This document shows, piece after piece, positions 46,401 to 58,429 of a DNA stretch of 64,000 nt. Within the stretch, counting starts at the first letter, position 1. Every line of letters starts with the position of its first letter. The translations under genes were made by a program, and so were the position numbers. The notes beneath the pieces were generated by a model. That model searched no databases. It was not told the DNA's origin and saw nothing but the letters and a program-made list of their open reading frames with translations. Source of the stretch: Haemaphysalis longicornis (Eukaryota; Arthropoda; Arachnida; Ixodida; Ixodidae); assembly GCA_013339765.2 (NCBI GenBank), contig CM023451.1, positions 147,880,763 to 147,944,762 of the forward strand, written 5' to 3'.

Positions 46401-46974
46401 ATGCACCTCTACGAAACGCCGCTAAACCACACTCTCTCGAGTTCTTTAGCGTTCCCGTAGTGACGAAGTCGAGATGGTGGCGGAAGCGGCCTTCCCGCTT
46501 TCTTCCCTGGGCGGTTTTTTAGTTATCAAGACATAAAGATGCAGCTCAGCAACAGCCTCCTGTCTTCCAGTCTTCAGTGAACCTCCCCAACCACTCCTTT
46601 GTATTTTTAAGCTTTTTTGGAACCACCTCTGCTTTCAGAATAGCAAGTCGCTAGCTGGAAATTTGTCGCAGCTGAATGCATCGCCCCTGCAGACGTGATG
46701 GTGTTGCGCCACTCGAGAAGGAAGAAACACTTTGGGTAAAGGAGAGGGAAGGGAAAAAAATCATGCACCCCTCCGTGAAGCTTTCTCGTGATGGATTCTT
46801 TGGTTTGCCAATCCCACACTGCGAGTTCGTTCTACTCCGGAGGTACGCACCACTTTTCTAGAATGCCCACGTAGAGCAGCTCTCGGGGGTGCGCTCCGTG
46901 TGCCTAACGTTTGGGTTTGGGGTGTACGACGCGATTCGGTACCTGCTGCTTGGCGTTCGCTTCGGCCTCGTTTT
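46401..46974. other. MYRF 5' flank, no recognised gene
   Basis: Upstream flank of the candidate promoter. It holds AAGCTTTCTCGTGATGGATT at about 46778, similar to AAGCTTTCTCGTGACCGATT at 36330, so part is a dispersed repeat. No coding signal. Confidence 0.4.
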
Positions 46975-47172
46975 CCAACGCCTCGCGCTAGAATTCTTCG
47001 TGCTTCAAAGACACGAGAGTCAGACCTTTACAGCAAAGCTTTATACCTCTACCACGCAACGCTTTCATCTCCGTGGGCAAAAATGCCAATTCGCCAAGAA
47101 TACACTTATGCGCTGCGTGCTTCGCCGGTCCCCAGGTTTCACGTTAGTGGAGATGGCCCGGGATTTTTTTGT
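46975..47172 (-). repeat. Dispersed repeat family D, copy 4 (partial)
   Basis: Minus-strand copy: CTTCGTGCTTCAAAGACACG, TTATACCTCTACCACGCAAC and TTAGTGGAGATGGCCCGGG. It lacks the GTAAACGAG tandem part. Confidence 0.65.
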
Positions 47173-49086
47173 ACTCCGGATTATCGACAAAAGTTCGCCC
47201 ACAGAGCGTACATGCTAACTGCGCCGCGCCAGACGTAGTTCTGAAGCTTGGGCGTTGAACGTGCGCTGGAGTACCCCAAGTTACGCGCTATAATAAATGC
47301 CTCATTGTTTCATGATGTTATCTAAATTCCGTTTCTTTTTCCTTTCTAACAACAAAAATTGGCTTTTCCTATATTGGCTTTTCTCATATGCTTTTCTCAA
47401 TAAAAGTTTATTGAATAAATAAATAAACTGAATGCTCGCTAATTCGCAATCAGTTGTCTAGTGCCAATAAAAGTCACCCGGTTTGGTGACGAAAAAAAAA
47501 AAAAAAATTGGAACTACCCTCTCTCATTGGTTGCTCTCTGTAAGTGGAAACGTGAACCCAACACTGAGTTTTGCTTTTTCCGTACGGAACACGCATATAA
47601 TACCGCCAATTTAAGTATTAGATGGAACGCACTACAGAGCGGGGATTCTCTGCGAAGTTCGAGTACAATCCCAAGCCCTGTTTAAAAAAAAAGACTGAGA
47701 TATACAGTGAACCCTCGCTAGAACAAAGTTTTGTCAATCTCCGCTTTAACGAAGTAACGCTTACAACGAAGCCACATGACTGTACCGAGGACTTGGTAAT
47801 AACGGGGTTTACTTTACTATTGACGCAAGGGCGCTAAAAGGCTACTCGCTCCTTCAACGAGAAGTGCCTTGGACAGTCATTGGTTATTTTCACCGCCTCA
47901 GCTGTTTGTTAACGACGGCTCGCTTCGGCTCACACTTTCACGCTTTCGAGTTTTCCCAAGGAGCTCGAACGGTATCGGCGTCCACGCAGCCTGAAGCTCA
48001 AAACGAGTGGGGCAGACACGGGACAATGTCAGTAGGAGCAAGTGGGAAACGGAGCCCAGTGGCATAAAAGAAAACGAAGCAACGATCAACGAAAAAAAAA
48101 GGAGGAAAGGATGAAGCGGCGAAAAAGCAAACGACGCAGTCGATCGCGGAAAAGAAGAAAGTTCACGCCAACTGTCCCGTAAAGGAGAGACTTCGGCAGC
48201 TCGAGAGAATGGCGTGCGACCTGTCGGCAAACTCGGCCACTAACGGGACAAGTTTTAGATGATGTTCATTCCGCTTCACTGATCCGCCTGAATGGCCCAG
48301 TACTTCTGCGCTCGTGCCTTTCGTTGTTTCATTTTCCACCTTTTCTTTTTTAGGGCGACTTGCGTACCTTTCTTTGTCGCTTCTGCTTCAGGCGTCATTA
48401 ACTACGCAGACGCCTGGGTGCCTCGCCCGTTAGGCCTACCTCGTTTGCAGTACCCAGTGTTTTTTTCGGCTGCTATGCTGCAAACAGCGTAGCTGCCTTG
48501 CCTGAGAAAGCGGCTTTGTAACTAGAGCAAGCAGTCACTTTCTTGTGCGCATTTTGATTTTGTCTGTGTGAACTAGCTATACCACAGTTTACCGGACTAA
48601 AAAACGACATAGAAACAAGGACGTTGAAGTTTTAAAGAGAAAGGCCATAACGGAACTAGAAATCGGCGCGAAAGGAAGTCACGCGACTTCCAATCCATTT
48701 AAGATGCGCAAGCAAGAAAAATCCCTCACTGGGCGCACTTGACTCATGGAACATGTAAAGGTACACGAGCTACCAAGTGGATGCATCGCCTTGCAATGTG
48801 CACAGGTTCGACTGCGAAAACCGGACAAAATAGCGGGTGCACGATCTGCGGGTGCACGATCAGCACCCGCAGACAATACATAACGCTAGTGCGGATGTAA
48901 TCGGCTTAATAAATTAGGACGCAATATTAAGGTTTTAATAAGGGCATTGTACAAAGTTTGGAGTATTAGACTCTTATCTTCAGACATCTTAAATCGTCGT
49001 TAGAGCGCAACATAGAGTATGAGCCCTCTAAAACGGAGCATATATTTATTTGTCCCGTAACGTATACGTTTAGCAAAATTTGCGCC
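47173..49086. other. Intergenic, no gene recognised
   Basis: Contains AT-rich sequence with a TTTATTGAATAAATAAATAAA stretch (about 47407-47430), an A-run at 47492-47508, and at 47705-47810 a fragment with CAGTGAACCCTCGCTAG and GGTAATAACGGGGTTTAC, reminiscent of Tigger-type ends. No coding frame has supporting features. Confidence 0.4.
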
Positions 49087-49090
49087 ATTA

Positions 49091-49276
49091 GAGAGTTTTG
49101 AACATAGCGGGTAGCATACGCTACGCTAGCCGCGGCGGGTACCAGGACACGACTGAGCATGCGCGAATTCGTTCAGGAGATAGGCTTTTCCTCGCGCCGT
49201 GCCCGCACGCACAAGCACCGTCGGGTCCAGATACCCTATAGCGTAGAGTACGCTACCCGCTATGTTCAAAACTCTC
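49091..49276. mobile_element. GAGAGTTTT-ended fold-back element, copy 1
   Basis: 186 bp flanked by TA. Ends GAGAGTTTTGAACATAGCGG / CCGCTATGTTCAAAACTCTC, with arms of about 40 bases continuing into TAGCATACGCTACGCTA. Shares its terminal motif with 57985-58240. Confidence 0.8.
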
Positions 49277-49689
49277 TATTGAAGTTAGCTACCTTGGGCT
49301 CCACCAAAACGCTGAAATAACACTGAAAAAATTACAGGCAGAGTTAGCTGCAGTGATTGTATTTAAATTGCGAATCATCCTTTGGGTTGGCATAATTACT
49401 TATGCACAAGGATCTACGCTAACGCTAACGACGCTAGCTTCTTAAGCTAACGACAGACGTTATGAGATACTCAAGCGCACTTGTGATAGGAGCAAGGATC
49501 TCTGGATCCTTACAAAAAAGAATTGGGGTAGCGCGAGTATTGCGAGTGTGAGCAGTGCCAGTGTGCTTCCCATTATTACAGGCGCTTGCTTCACCGCCAT
49601 AACACCCTTTGTGCGTGGTGCAGTCTTTACAGGCAGACTGGTGATACATGGGTCGGCGAAAAAGGCCAGATAGTATTGAAGCTCGCCAC

Positions 49690-49998
<309 letters not shown>

Positions 49999-50120
49999 CC
50001 CGCCACTAAGACACCACAAAGTGGGTGAAGTAGACAAATAATCACTTGGGTTAAAAATCATAGCGTGGTCGCCACCCCCTTCAGGAAGGTATACGCCAGA
50101 AACCTCCGGTGAAATTAAAC

Positions 50121-50121
<1 letters not shown>

Positions 50122-50186
<65 letters not shown>
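50122..50186. repeat. (CAAT)n microsatellite
   Basis: About 16 perfect CAAT units, the complement of the GATT array 320 bases upstream. The two arrays are in inverted orientation and could pair. Possibly the tail of a second, plus-oriented SINE whose body is not recognisable. Confidence 0.9.
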
Positions 50187-50189
<3 letters not shown>

Positions 50190-50656
50190 TCTGGTATATA
50201 TATGTAAGGCTGGTATAACCAATGCGTTCTTCCAGTAATCACGTACAGGGCAGGCACTTGTGGTCTCACTAAGCGATCTGAAAGGAAACTTAGATCGGGC
50301 AAGCGGGCTATGGAAAGGAGGACGTCCGGGGATCGAGAGATAGTAAGTCCCATAAGAGCGAAAAAAATTGGAGTCGGCCGGCGGTCCACATCATGCGCAC
50401 GAGGGACAAAAGGTGGACCATCCGCTGACGGAGTGGCTGCCAGTAGGGCGTAAACGTAAACTCAATGGAGGGATAACGAGAATCCTGCTACTAGGCCAGT
50501 GGGTAATCCGATATCCTATACCATAGATAATATACCGTAGAAGGAGGAACTAGAGAGAGACCCTACCCATAAGTAGGGCGACAAAGTGCCGAATTTCTTC
50601 TGCGCGAACTATACCTGGGCTCTGACATCCCTCTGGGGTTCATGCATTCTTTACGG

Positions 50657-51144
50657 CAATGGTTATCAACCATGAGTGTGCCGGCGACCCCTTTTGGCAT
50701 TGCAAAAGTGATGGAGGACCCCATGATACACTGTATTGATCTACGTCACAATATCAAGCAATTTGAAGATGCAGTTATAGTTGCCCGCTCATATTCAATG
50801 TCCACCTTTTGCGCTGACTTTCATGCTGAAGCGCGCCGTATTGTGAAAAGATTTGCTCTTGCAGCTAACAGTTGCCCAAACACTGATTTGCTGCTGCTCG
50901 TGCGTCTGGCTTTTTTTGCATTGCTGGCGTGTTGTGCAAAAGGCCAGCGTTATAGATGTGCAATGCGGAGCAGGAAATCAATGTAGGTGTCATGCAGCGA
51001 AGACACATTATTGCATTGGCGGCAAGGTTTGGCGAAATGGTAAGACGAATGGGGGGGTGGGGAAGGTTGAGAAAGGCTTCGCGGACCCCTGAACAGGCCT
51101 CACAGACCCCCTGGGATCCGCGGACCCCCATTTGAGAACCGTTG
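50657..51144. mobile_element. hAT-like non-autonomous element, 488 bp
   Basis: Flanked by a perfect 8-bp duplication CTTTACGG (50649-50656 and 51145-51152), the hallmark of hAT transposition. Ends CAATGGTTATCAACCATGAG / CCCCCATTTGAGAACCGTTG. A 114-codon plus frame spans the left end but has no recognised domain. Relatives at 37.67, 42.33 and 63.64 kb. Confidence 0.85.
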
Positions 51145-51159
51145 CTTTACGGAATCACC

Positions 51160-52895
51160 CGAACGACTACCGAGTTTACACGCGAGTTTTATCTTTCCTC
51201 CACTTCATCCGCATTAGCTCGCTACGATTACGACAGGGAGTATCGAAAGTGTAATAGGTGGAAGGATCACGTCTTCATACACGATGGCTGCGCCGTCCTC
51301 GACGATACCGATTCAGGGCATCCACATTTGCGCGTTGCATCCAGCAAGGTTAGCTTTCCCGCACAACACCGGGACTTCATTTTGTGAGCCTAATTGTTGC
51401 TGTTGGGAATCGTAGAAGAAAACGACGTAGCCGCCGAAACATACCGTCACACTATCATCGTCATTGTACATTAGTCTGTCCTCGCCATTAAAAGCGTTCC
51501 ACCAGGGGATCTCACGGCTCCGTCCCTGGCGGCTCAAGGTGGTAGCTCCGCGACAGTTGCATTTAGCGCGTGACAGCAGCTCTTGGAATAGATGCGTTTG
51601 CGTAAACCGCGCAAGCTCCGCTGTGGAGCCCGTTCTACACCAACCTTATGTCGGCATGACGCAGGAAGCTAGTTTTGCAAACTACGGAAGAGGTCGGCCT
51701 GAGTTGTTTCCGAAACGCCGCCTCACACGAGTCCGCTTGCGTTCAGCGTTCCATGCGTTCAGCCCGCGTTCCACGCTGGACGATTTTCTCCGCAAAGATG
51801 ACTGGCGATTCTGACATGCGAAAGCGACGACACCGGCGCGGCTCTGCAGAGACAGCCTGCATGCCGCTGTGCAGCGCTACATTGACGACCCTGCCGCGAG
51901 CGGCGAGAGCGGAAGCGCGTGTCACGAGCCGGGCAGGAAAGCCTTCATGTGTCTCAGGACCATCTGTCAGGCAACGCCGAAATGAGCCTGTCAGAGTCGA
52001 AATGCGGTTGCGACAAGAGATTCCGCTGTCACTCAGCACTGCATTCGAACGACGTATAGAGCTCTCCAAGCGCTTTAAATGCGAAAGCGTTTCACTCGAT
52101 TGGCACGCGACGGCAGCATTATCCCGTGTTACAACAGGGGCGGCGGTCCCTGAAAAGTCTCTTACTCCCCGTCTCCTTTTGGAGGCAGCGTAGAGTAATG
52201 AAGAATACACGGCGCTTAATTAGCGGGCAGTGAGTCCTGCGAAGGGCCTTGTTGAGACGCATCATCGCTCCTTTTCATATGTCGGCATGAGTGATAACAG
52301 GATATATAGCTGTTACGTTACGTAATGTACACGGTAGATGGGTTGGCTGCTGGTACAAGCAAAACTGGCCGCACGCTAGCCCAGTCCGAATCCGAGCCTC
52401 GTCGTTGTTCTCTTCTTGTATGTACTCCTGCTTCTTCCTTTCTGATGAGCCTCATGGCACGCAGACAAACCGACAGGTTCGCCTCACGGCACGCAGCCCA
52501 ACGTACTACTCCAACCATCATCGCACTGAGTCATGTCCGTTTTGGAACATAGCTCAACACCTCGTCACAGCGAGATTCCGTTTCCCTGTGGGTACAAGCC
52601 TGCCACTTGATGCTGATGATGATGATTAGAGGCCCTCCCTTTGTATCGGGACGCCGGTTGTCACCAACCGACTTGCGTGTTGTTCTACTTATTTGTCCTA
52701 CCCTTCACTAACCTAACTGGTTTGCCCCCCCTCCTTCCCCCCCCCCCCTTCGCCCTCCACCCCCCTTCCCCATTTTAAACTCCCATCGGTCCTCCCCCAC
52801 GGCCTGCCCTTGCACACTTCATGTACACCCCGCCCCTAGCGCCACCTACTGGTTCACTTAAAAACCCCTTCTATTTGTTTTGAGCCACTGCTAAA
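51160..52895. other. Intergenic, unrecognised open frames
   Basis: Plus-strand frames 51464-51814 and 51675-52193 (172 codons, Arg/Ser-rich) and an overlapping minus frame have no domain, signal peptide or splice support. Codon use looks like a GC-rich non-coding stretch. A C-rich run lies at 52727-52750. Confidence 0.35.
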
Positions 52896-52954
52896 ACAAC
52901 CCCGCCGTTCGACCTCAGTAGACAAGTAAGTAGAACCAGAGTTTCTTGGCGCGA

Positions 52955-53140
52955 ACGGCCTGGGTTCGAACCCCAGCAGAGGAAAATCTTGCTAAGAGAC
53001 CCCTGACTTGTATACCTTGGAACGGAATATCGCATCGTTACAATATGAGGGACAGTAACGATCCCCCTTTTGCCCAGCGCCCGGGATTCAAACCCGTGAC
53101 CTCGCACTCAGGAGCAGGACGCCGCCGAGCCATAGCGGAG
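52955..53140. repeat. Two tRNA-like B-box segments in inverted orientation
   Basis: GCCTGGGTTCGAACCCCAGC (52959-52978, plus) and the minus-strand GGTCACGGGTTTGAATCCC (53084-53102) with GGCTCGGCGGCGTCCTGC upstream. Both look like tRNA-derived SINE heads facing each other. Confidence 0.5.
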
Positions 53141-53675
53141 AGTTGAGGTCAGACTGCGACCCTCGCAGCGGAACTGCTACTCGCCAGTACAAGTAACCAA
53201 ACGAAACTCGACCTTCACATCTTGCCGCTCGTAACCGCGTACAAGCATGCAGAATCAAGTGGCCTCCACCACTACGTGGCATATATGTGCATATATATCT
53301 TCGCGAGGCAGCTTTTACTCGGAGTACCGTCAGTGTACTCGCGCGGAACATTGAAAGGCTGCACCGTGCGCAACTGCACAACGAAAGCCACTGCGATTGT
53401 GTTGAAAATCTTGTGGAATGACATAAAGAAAAAAAGATAACGGCATACTCTTCTTCGTTATTCTTCCGGTGCCAACAGAATAAGAAGTCGCACTAGAAGT
53501 CTCATCTAGGCCGGCCTCCTCAGCACATATAGCACAACGATTCCGGGAGCGGGCGCCTTTCTTATTCATATACAGTGATGAACTTAGATAAGAGAAACAG
53601 CAAGCGGCCGAAGAGCGCCCATAACACATATCGGGATGAACATCGCATGCACAAACTCATGCATGCGGTTCGTAC

Positions 53676-54377
53676 TTAACACGCACCTCGATGGTAAAAA
53701 AAAATAAAAACGAAAAAACGCTTGGCAGAAAGCGGCCGATGAAGTGGAATTAGAGAAGGGGAAAGTATGGTTCGCGCGCTCACACAAGAGAGCACCTCCG
53801 CACAATACGGCGGGGCCCCGATGTCCGAAATAAGGGGGAGAGTACACATCCTCCCCCACAAGCAGACGGGCAACGATTCAGCACGAATTCGGGCCACCTC
53901 GTTCGTTATTCGCGAGCGTGTACTATCGACGTTGACCAACAACGCCTCGGACGAAAGCAATTCTTGTTCTATAGCGATGATTGGCTTCGATTTTTCAATG
54001 TACCGAAACCTTTCCAGCTCCCTCCCGGAAAATAGCGCCGAGCTTAACTTGCGACGGTTTTCGTTTGCAACGCGTTTTAACTTTTCCTTTCGTGTTTTCT
54101 TTTCCCAGTGGACGACAGATACAACAGGATGCTTGTGGAGTATAGGCCGCCATAGGTGGAAACAAATGCGTGCGCGCTGAACACAAAAGGGAACGCGGGG
54201 GGGGAGGGGGGGGGATCCGCTCATGTTAGCGTGTAGGGCAGCTAGAGGAGGGGGGGGGGGGTGAAAGATGCGTGATACAATTTGCATTTTGCGACGCGCT
54301 CGCGGCCGTTTCATGCAATGCAAATGAGCCGCGAGAAGCGAAACACGTGGCCTCTTGTCTTTCCATGCAGAGTGCAT
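53676..54377 (-). CDS. Unrecognised 233-codon open frame
   Basis: Longest open frame in the window. Arg/Ser/Pro-rich N-terminal half, a basic stretch EKKTRKEKLKRVANENRRKL, then a more ordinary region including SKPIIAIEQELLSSEALLVN. No domain, transmembrane or catalytic motif I can name. An equally long plus-strand frame overlaps (53767-54180), which is typical of chance ORFs in GC-biased DNA. Probably not a gene. Confidence 0.15.
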   Translation of the reverse strand: MHSAWKDKRPRVSLLAAHLHCMKRPRARRKMQIVSRIFHPPPPPLAALHANMSGSPPLPPRVPFCVQRARICFHLWRPILHKHPVVSVVHWEKKTRKEKLKRVANENRRKLSSALFSGRELERFRYIEKSKPIIAIEQELLSSEALLVNVDSTRSRITNEVARIRAESLPVCLWGRMCTLPLISDIGAPPYCAEVLSCVSARTILSPSLIPLHRPLSAKRFFVFIFFYHRGAC

Positions 54378-54379
54378 TC

Positions 54380-55780
54380 GCGGTGGTCTGCCCGCACCAA
54401 CGTTTATTTTCCTTTTTTTTTTTTTTTAGCGCACGGTCTGCCGTAAGTGCCACAAAGGCGTTCAATTTGTACGTTCGAACCCCCCAATCCTCAATCGCAA
54501 GTTTCGTTTTGTATTCTCCCACTTTCCCTCTCACCCTCCCTTCCTAAACAAGCGTCGATTCCTTTCATCTCATTTGTGGTGTTCTTTTTGCACACCTGTA
54601 GCAAAACGAACCCGCACTTCGTCGTCTCCCATTTGGGAAAATGTGAGGCGCTCGCAATCTGGACACCGCGGCGCGTCGTTCTAACCTTTTGGCGGACGAC
54701 GAAATCGAACGCAGGTCGATACGTGGCGCGCAAGAAAAATGAACAAAAAAGGCGATCTTATCTCATCGAGAGGATCTGATTACCTAGAGTGCTCGTCAGA
54801 GGAATCAAGCGTCGATCGCCCCCGTCATCATCCCCAGTAGTTCTCCGTCTCTCAAATTTTGTCCGCTCGTTGTTTTACAATGAGAATAACTACCGTAAAG
54901 TTCCGAAAGAACGGCCACCCAAACTACCGAGACATCAAGTGAGAAATACGGGATGGGCGAACTTCCGGGTCAGGTGCGAAAAACTACACAAAAGTGGCCG
55001 CACCGTCAACCAAAACTGCGGAGAAATGAAGAACAAAGCGTGGCAGTTTGTGTCTCTTTTGTTCAAAATCGAGATATCGGCGGTGTTTGCGGCCGCGGGA
55101 CGAAGGACGTCGAAGCTAGCGCGATTTTAGAGGTGGGCGATCTTTGAGGTCGTTTAATAAATTTGATATTTCAACCCTAAACAGGGGTGGAAACATATAT
55201 CCTCGTTATATTTGAAATATAACTCAACTCCCAGAAGGACCGGTACCGACAAACTTTCAAATTTCCCGCTACACAACGTCAGCGGTAACACCATTGGTGA
55301 GGTGTGAAAACAGGGTAATCAATCTGTGAACTCCATGCCAGCCTTCAAAGGGTGCCATCAAACGAACAATCGTGCTTATTCGCGGCAGCGCCTCTCGGGT
55401 GTCGCCAGTCGCCCAAACTATAGTTTCTGCGACGTCACAGATGAAGTGTGAGGAAGTGGCCAGTGAATCACCCCTCGCGCATCTGTTTACCTTATTATCT
55501 AGCCTAGTGGCTTCAGCTACAAGTGGAAAAACGTATTCTCACGTGAGAATCTTTCGAATGAATTACATTTGTCTTTTGTCTTCAGCGCGATACGCAGCTA
55601 TGTTGGGCGTTAGCGGGACGCTAAGTAAAAGAAGCAAGGCGGTCTTCACCGACAGACCTCGTAGATTGCCTTAATTGACAAAAATTTGTCGCAGCGAGCA
55701 ACACCACTTGAGAAATAACGCAGAACCACTAGGTCGACATCTGTTATTTCTAAGAGACTTAATTTTCGCAAGCATAAAAC
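54380..55780. other. Intergenic, no gene recognised
   Basis: T-run at 54411-54427. CTACCGTAAAGTTCCGAAAG at 54891-54910 resembles the TIR of the pogo-like element at 7086, but no partner end is found. Short frames only. Confidence 0.35.
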
Positions 55781-55783
55781 TAA

Positions 55784-57240
55784 TATCATCATCATCGTGC
55801 AGAGCAAAGGTCTCTCTTGTAGGCATCTAACAACTCCTATCTTGATATGCCCGAATCCACTTTTTTTTTTATTTCACCCCTTTGCCATGGGATTTCGAAC
55901 TGAGGGTATACCCTCCACCGCGGGTGGCTGCCCTAACAGCAGCACCTGTTCTTGAGTAAAGATTTCATTCTTCCTTCACCCCTTCGTCGAGTTAACTGCC
56001 TTGCTATACTTATAGCCCGGCTCTCAGTACGGTACATCTGTTGTCTTGCCCCGGCTATATTCACTGGACCACCACCAGCGAGCCGGTGGTGGTCCAGTGT
56101 GATGTCTGGGTATTACATGTGGTGCGCCTCCTAGCTAGATTTAGTTTTTTTTTTTAATGGTGGTTTCATTATCGCTATATAGAACAGCGTCGGCGAAAGT
56201 TCCACTCCCTGCGGCGTCTTTTTTTGTTTGGTGCGGGGATGACGGGGTTCTAAGGCTGCCGATTCCTACGTGGCCGTGCGGTTCCTTAGGAAAGATCTGG
56301 TGCAGTGTTATGTTGTTCTGCCGAAGTTGGCCGCGCTCAAGTTTTGAATATGATGTGATGATCGGTGTTGTGAAACGCTCCCTTAATGCCGAGACCAGTG
56401 ACTGCTTTGGTACTGTGCAGAGTTACTCGGTTTATCCTTTTTTTTTTTTTTTTTCGAGTTGTGGTTTGAATGCATACATCGTGTACAGGAGTACCTCGTT
56501 TTTTTTTTTTGTTTTTTTTTTTCTACATATGGTAGCGATTTGTAGAGGATGGGGCGTTCGAACAATTTTCCCACAGAAGATCTCAATAAGATGGGGCAAA
56601 TGCTTTTCTAGCTGCGGAGTCTCGCCATGTTTTGGGATCAATTATATTTAGTCAATGAATAGTGAAATAAAGTTCATATTCATTGTCCACGTATCCAAAT
56701 GATCCTTCTGGTTGGATTCCCATGCTGTCTTTTCGTATTTCATAATGTATGCTAATGCGCAGTTTCTGTGCTTTGGTGTGACAGTACTTTAGACTTCGTC
56801 ATATTTATTTTTGACCGTATGACTGCGCCTTCTGAGTGGACTTTCTGAGCCATTATTTGCAGGTCCTCCCAGGACTCAATGGGCAAGACGATGTCGTTCG
56901 CAAATCTCAAGTGGCTTAAATTTCGACTATGTACTCGTATCCCTGCCTTTTCCCTACAAAGCCCCGGAAACACCCCCATCCAGAAATGTGGCAGATAATT
57001 TCGGGAAGATGGAGTCTCCCTGCCTGACGACTTTCCTATTTAATGAGGGATTATTGTGTCCATACGTCATTTGTATTAGCCTTCCAAACGCCCTCTGTAA
57101 GTAGCTATTCCCTGGTAATCCAATGTTTCTTACTGCTGCGGTTTCCAATGAATCCAACAGGCTTTCGTAAGCCATGGGCAGAGGCATGTTATGTTTCAGA
57201 CTGCTTAGTTACCTCTTTGATGGAATGGATGTGACAAACT
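55784..57240 (-). mobile_element. RTE-like LINE remnant
   Basis: Minus strand 57187-56752: AFGRLIQMTYGHN, KVVRQGDSIFPKLSATFLDG and SHLRFANDIVLPIESWEDLQ are reverse-transcriptase palm motifs; the catalytic F/YADD is FAND, so it is inactive, and the frame is broken. The left end (55784-55820) has a GATGATGATG tail and sequence like the 3' UTR of such LINEs (GCAGAGCAAAGGTCTCTC). The middle (56150-56640) with long T-runs is unassigned. Confidence 0.75.
56060..56098. repeat. Short perfect hairpin
   Basis: CACTGGACCACCACC and GGTGGTGGTCCAGTG flank a short AGCGAGCC loop. Isolated inverted repeat, not followed by a T-run on either side. Confidence 0.8.
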
Positions 57241-57984
57241 GCGGAGTAACCATGCCTAAACCCAGCCTGTTCTCTGTAGTGACGTAAATCTAAGGTGCAA
57301 TCTATAAGGCTAACTTTGCCTAATAGACAATTTCACATCTTACATATAAAGCGGCATTGTAACCAAGGGGGTCGAAGACGTGAACATGATGTAGAGGACC
57401 CTCGGTAACAAAACCAGCAAAAACGTTTATTCGGAATTTCCGCCCGGAGTCCAGCCTTGGGAGTACCGCCAGTGTTTTGCGGTATTTATACGAAGTTTTA
57501 CTGCTAGTGTACAAAAAAATGCAAAAATGATATTGCAAGAATAGAAAGGGACGCGTTCATTTTTTAAGGGTCGGGCAGCGTAACCGAGAGTGGGAGGGGA
57601 GTGTTTCCAAATGCGCGAGTGAGGTTAATGATGGTAGCAGGAAATGTTAATTGCGTGCTAAGCACAGCACTCCTCAGAATCTCCGCACCCCTCTTTTCTT
57701 TTCTTTTTTTTCATGTAATGAAAGGGGGGCCTTGTTGTGACCCTTGTGTCATTGAATACCAGGGGGTGAACGGCCAATACTCGAAAGCTCCGGTCTCCCG
57801 TTCTGTCGCGGGATAATGGACCTTTATCCAGTAACGGTCCCTCTATCGGTCGCCACGGCGAACTAGAAATGGCAGTAAGGCACGCCCCCTAAAAAGTATG
57901 GCTTTCGGAGAACTCATGCACAAAATATGCTGGTCCTGCAGCCCCTCCCGTACTGCCCCGTCACCCGTACCTTTCACATGAATA

Positions 57985-58240
57985 GAGAGTTTTAGCAGAC
58001 CGTCCGATCCGTCGTGTACGTAGTTACCGTGTTGAGCGGGACCCGTCTGGGCACTTGGGCATTCGTCGTGGTAGGGGGATTAGTTCCGCGGGCCGGCCTT
58101 CGCCATGTCCGCGCATTCGCCACGGTGGGTGGCGCCTCCTCTCCCTTCCTCCTCACCCTTCTGCGCGCGCAGGCGCAGTCGCGCCCGGGTCAACCTGGTA
58201 ACTACGTACAGGACGGAACAGACGGACTGTTAAAACTCTC
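57985..58240. mobile_element. GAGAGTTTT-ended fold-back element, copy 2
   Basis: 256 bp flanked by TA. Ends GAGAGTTTTAGCAGACCGTC / GTCTGTTCCGTCCTGTACGT-side complement ending AAAACTCTC, arms about 45 bases. GC-rich interior. Only the termini are shared with copy 1. Confidence 0.75.
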
Positions 58241-58301
58241 TAATGTCACGGTAGCGGGTGCACGTTCTCGTGACTAATCTGCAGTGTCCGAAGCGCCCGT
58301 T

Positions 58302-58418
58302 TTCTGTTTTTTTTTTTTTTTTCACTTTTCTTACCCTGATTACTGGCAGCCATGTGCTGGCGGCGTGGTCAGCCTCAAAACGAGGTGTCGAAAGAGAAAA
58401 AAAAAAAAAAAAAAAAAA
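58302..58418. repeat. Paired T-run and A-run
   Basis: A T-run at 58307-58322 and an A-run at 58399-58418, about 80 bases apart, could form a hairpin. Mono-nucleotide lengths here are likely unstable in sequencing. Confidence 0.7.
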
Positions 58419-58429
58419 CGACAACGTGC

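Noticed and set aside
50642..50986. 114-codon plus frame as a host gene
   Set aside because: It starts in the target-site duplication and runs through a non-autonomous hAT-like element; no domain recognised.
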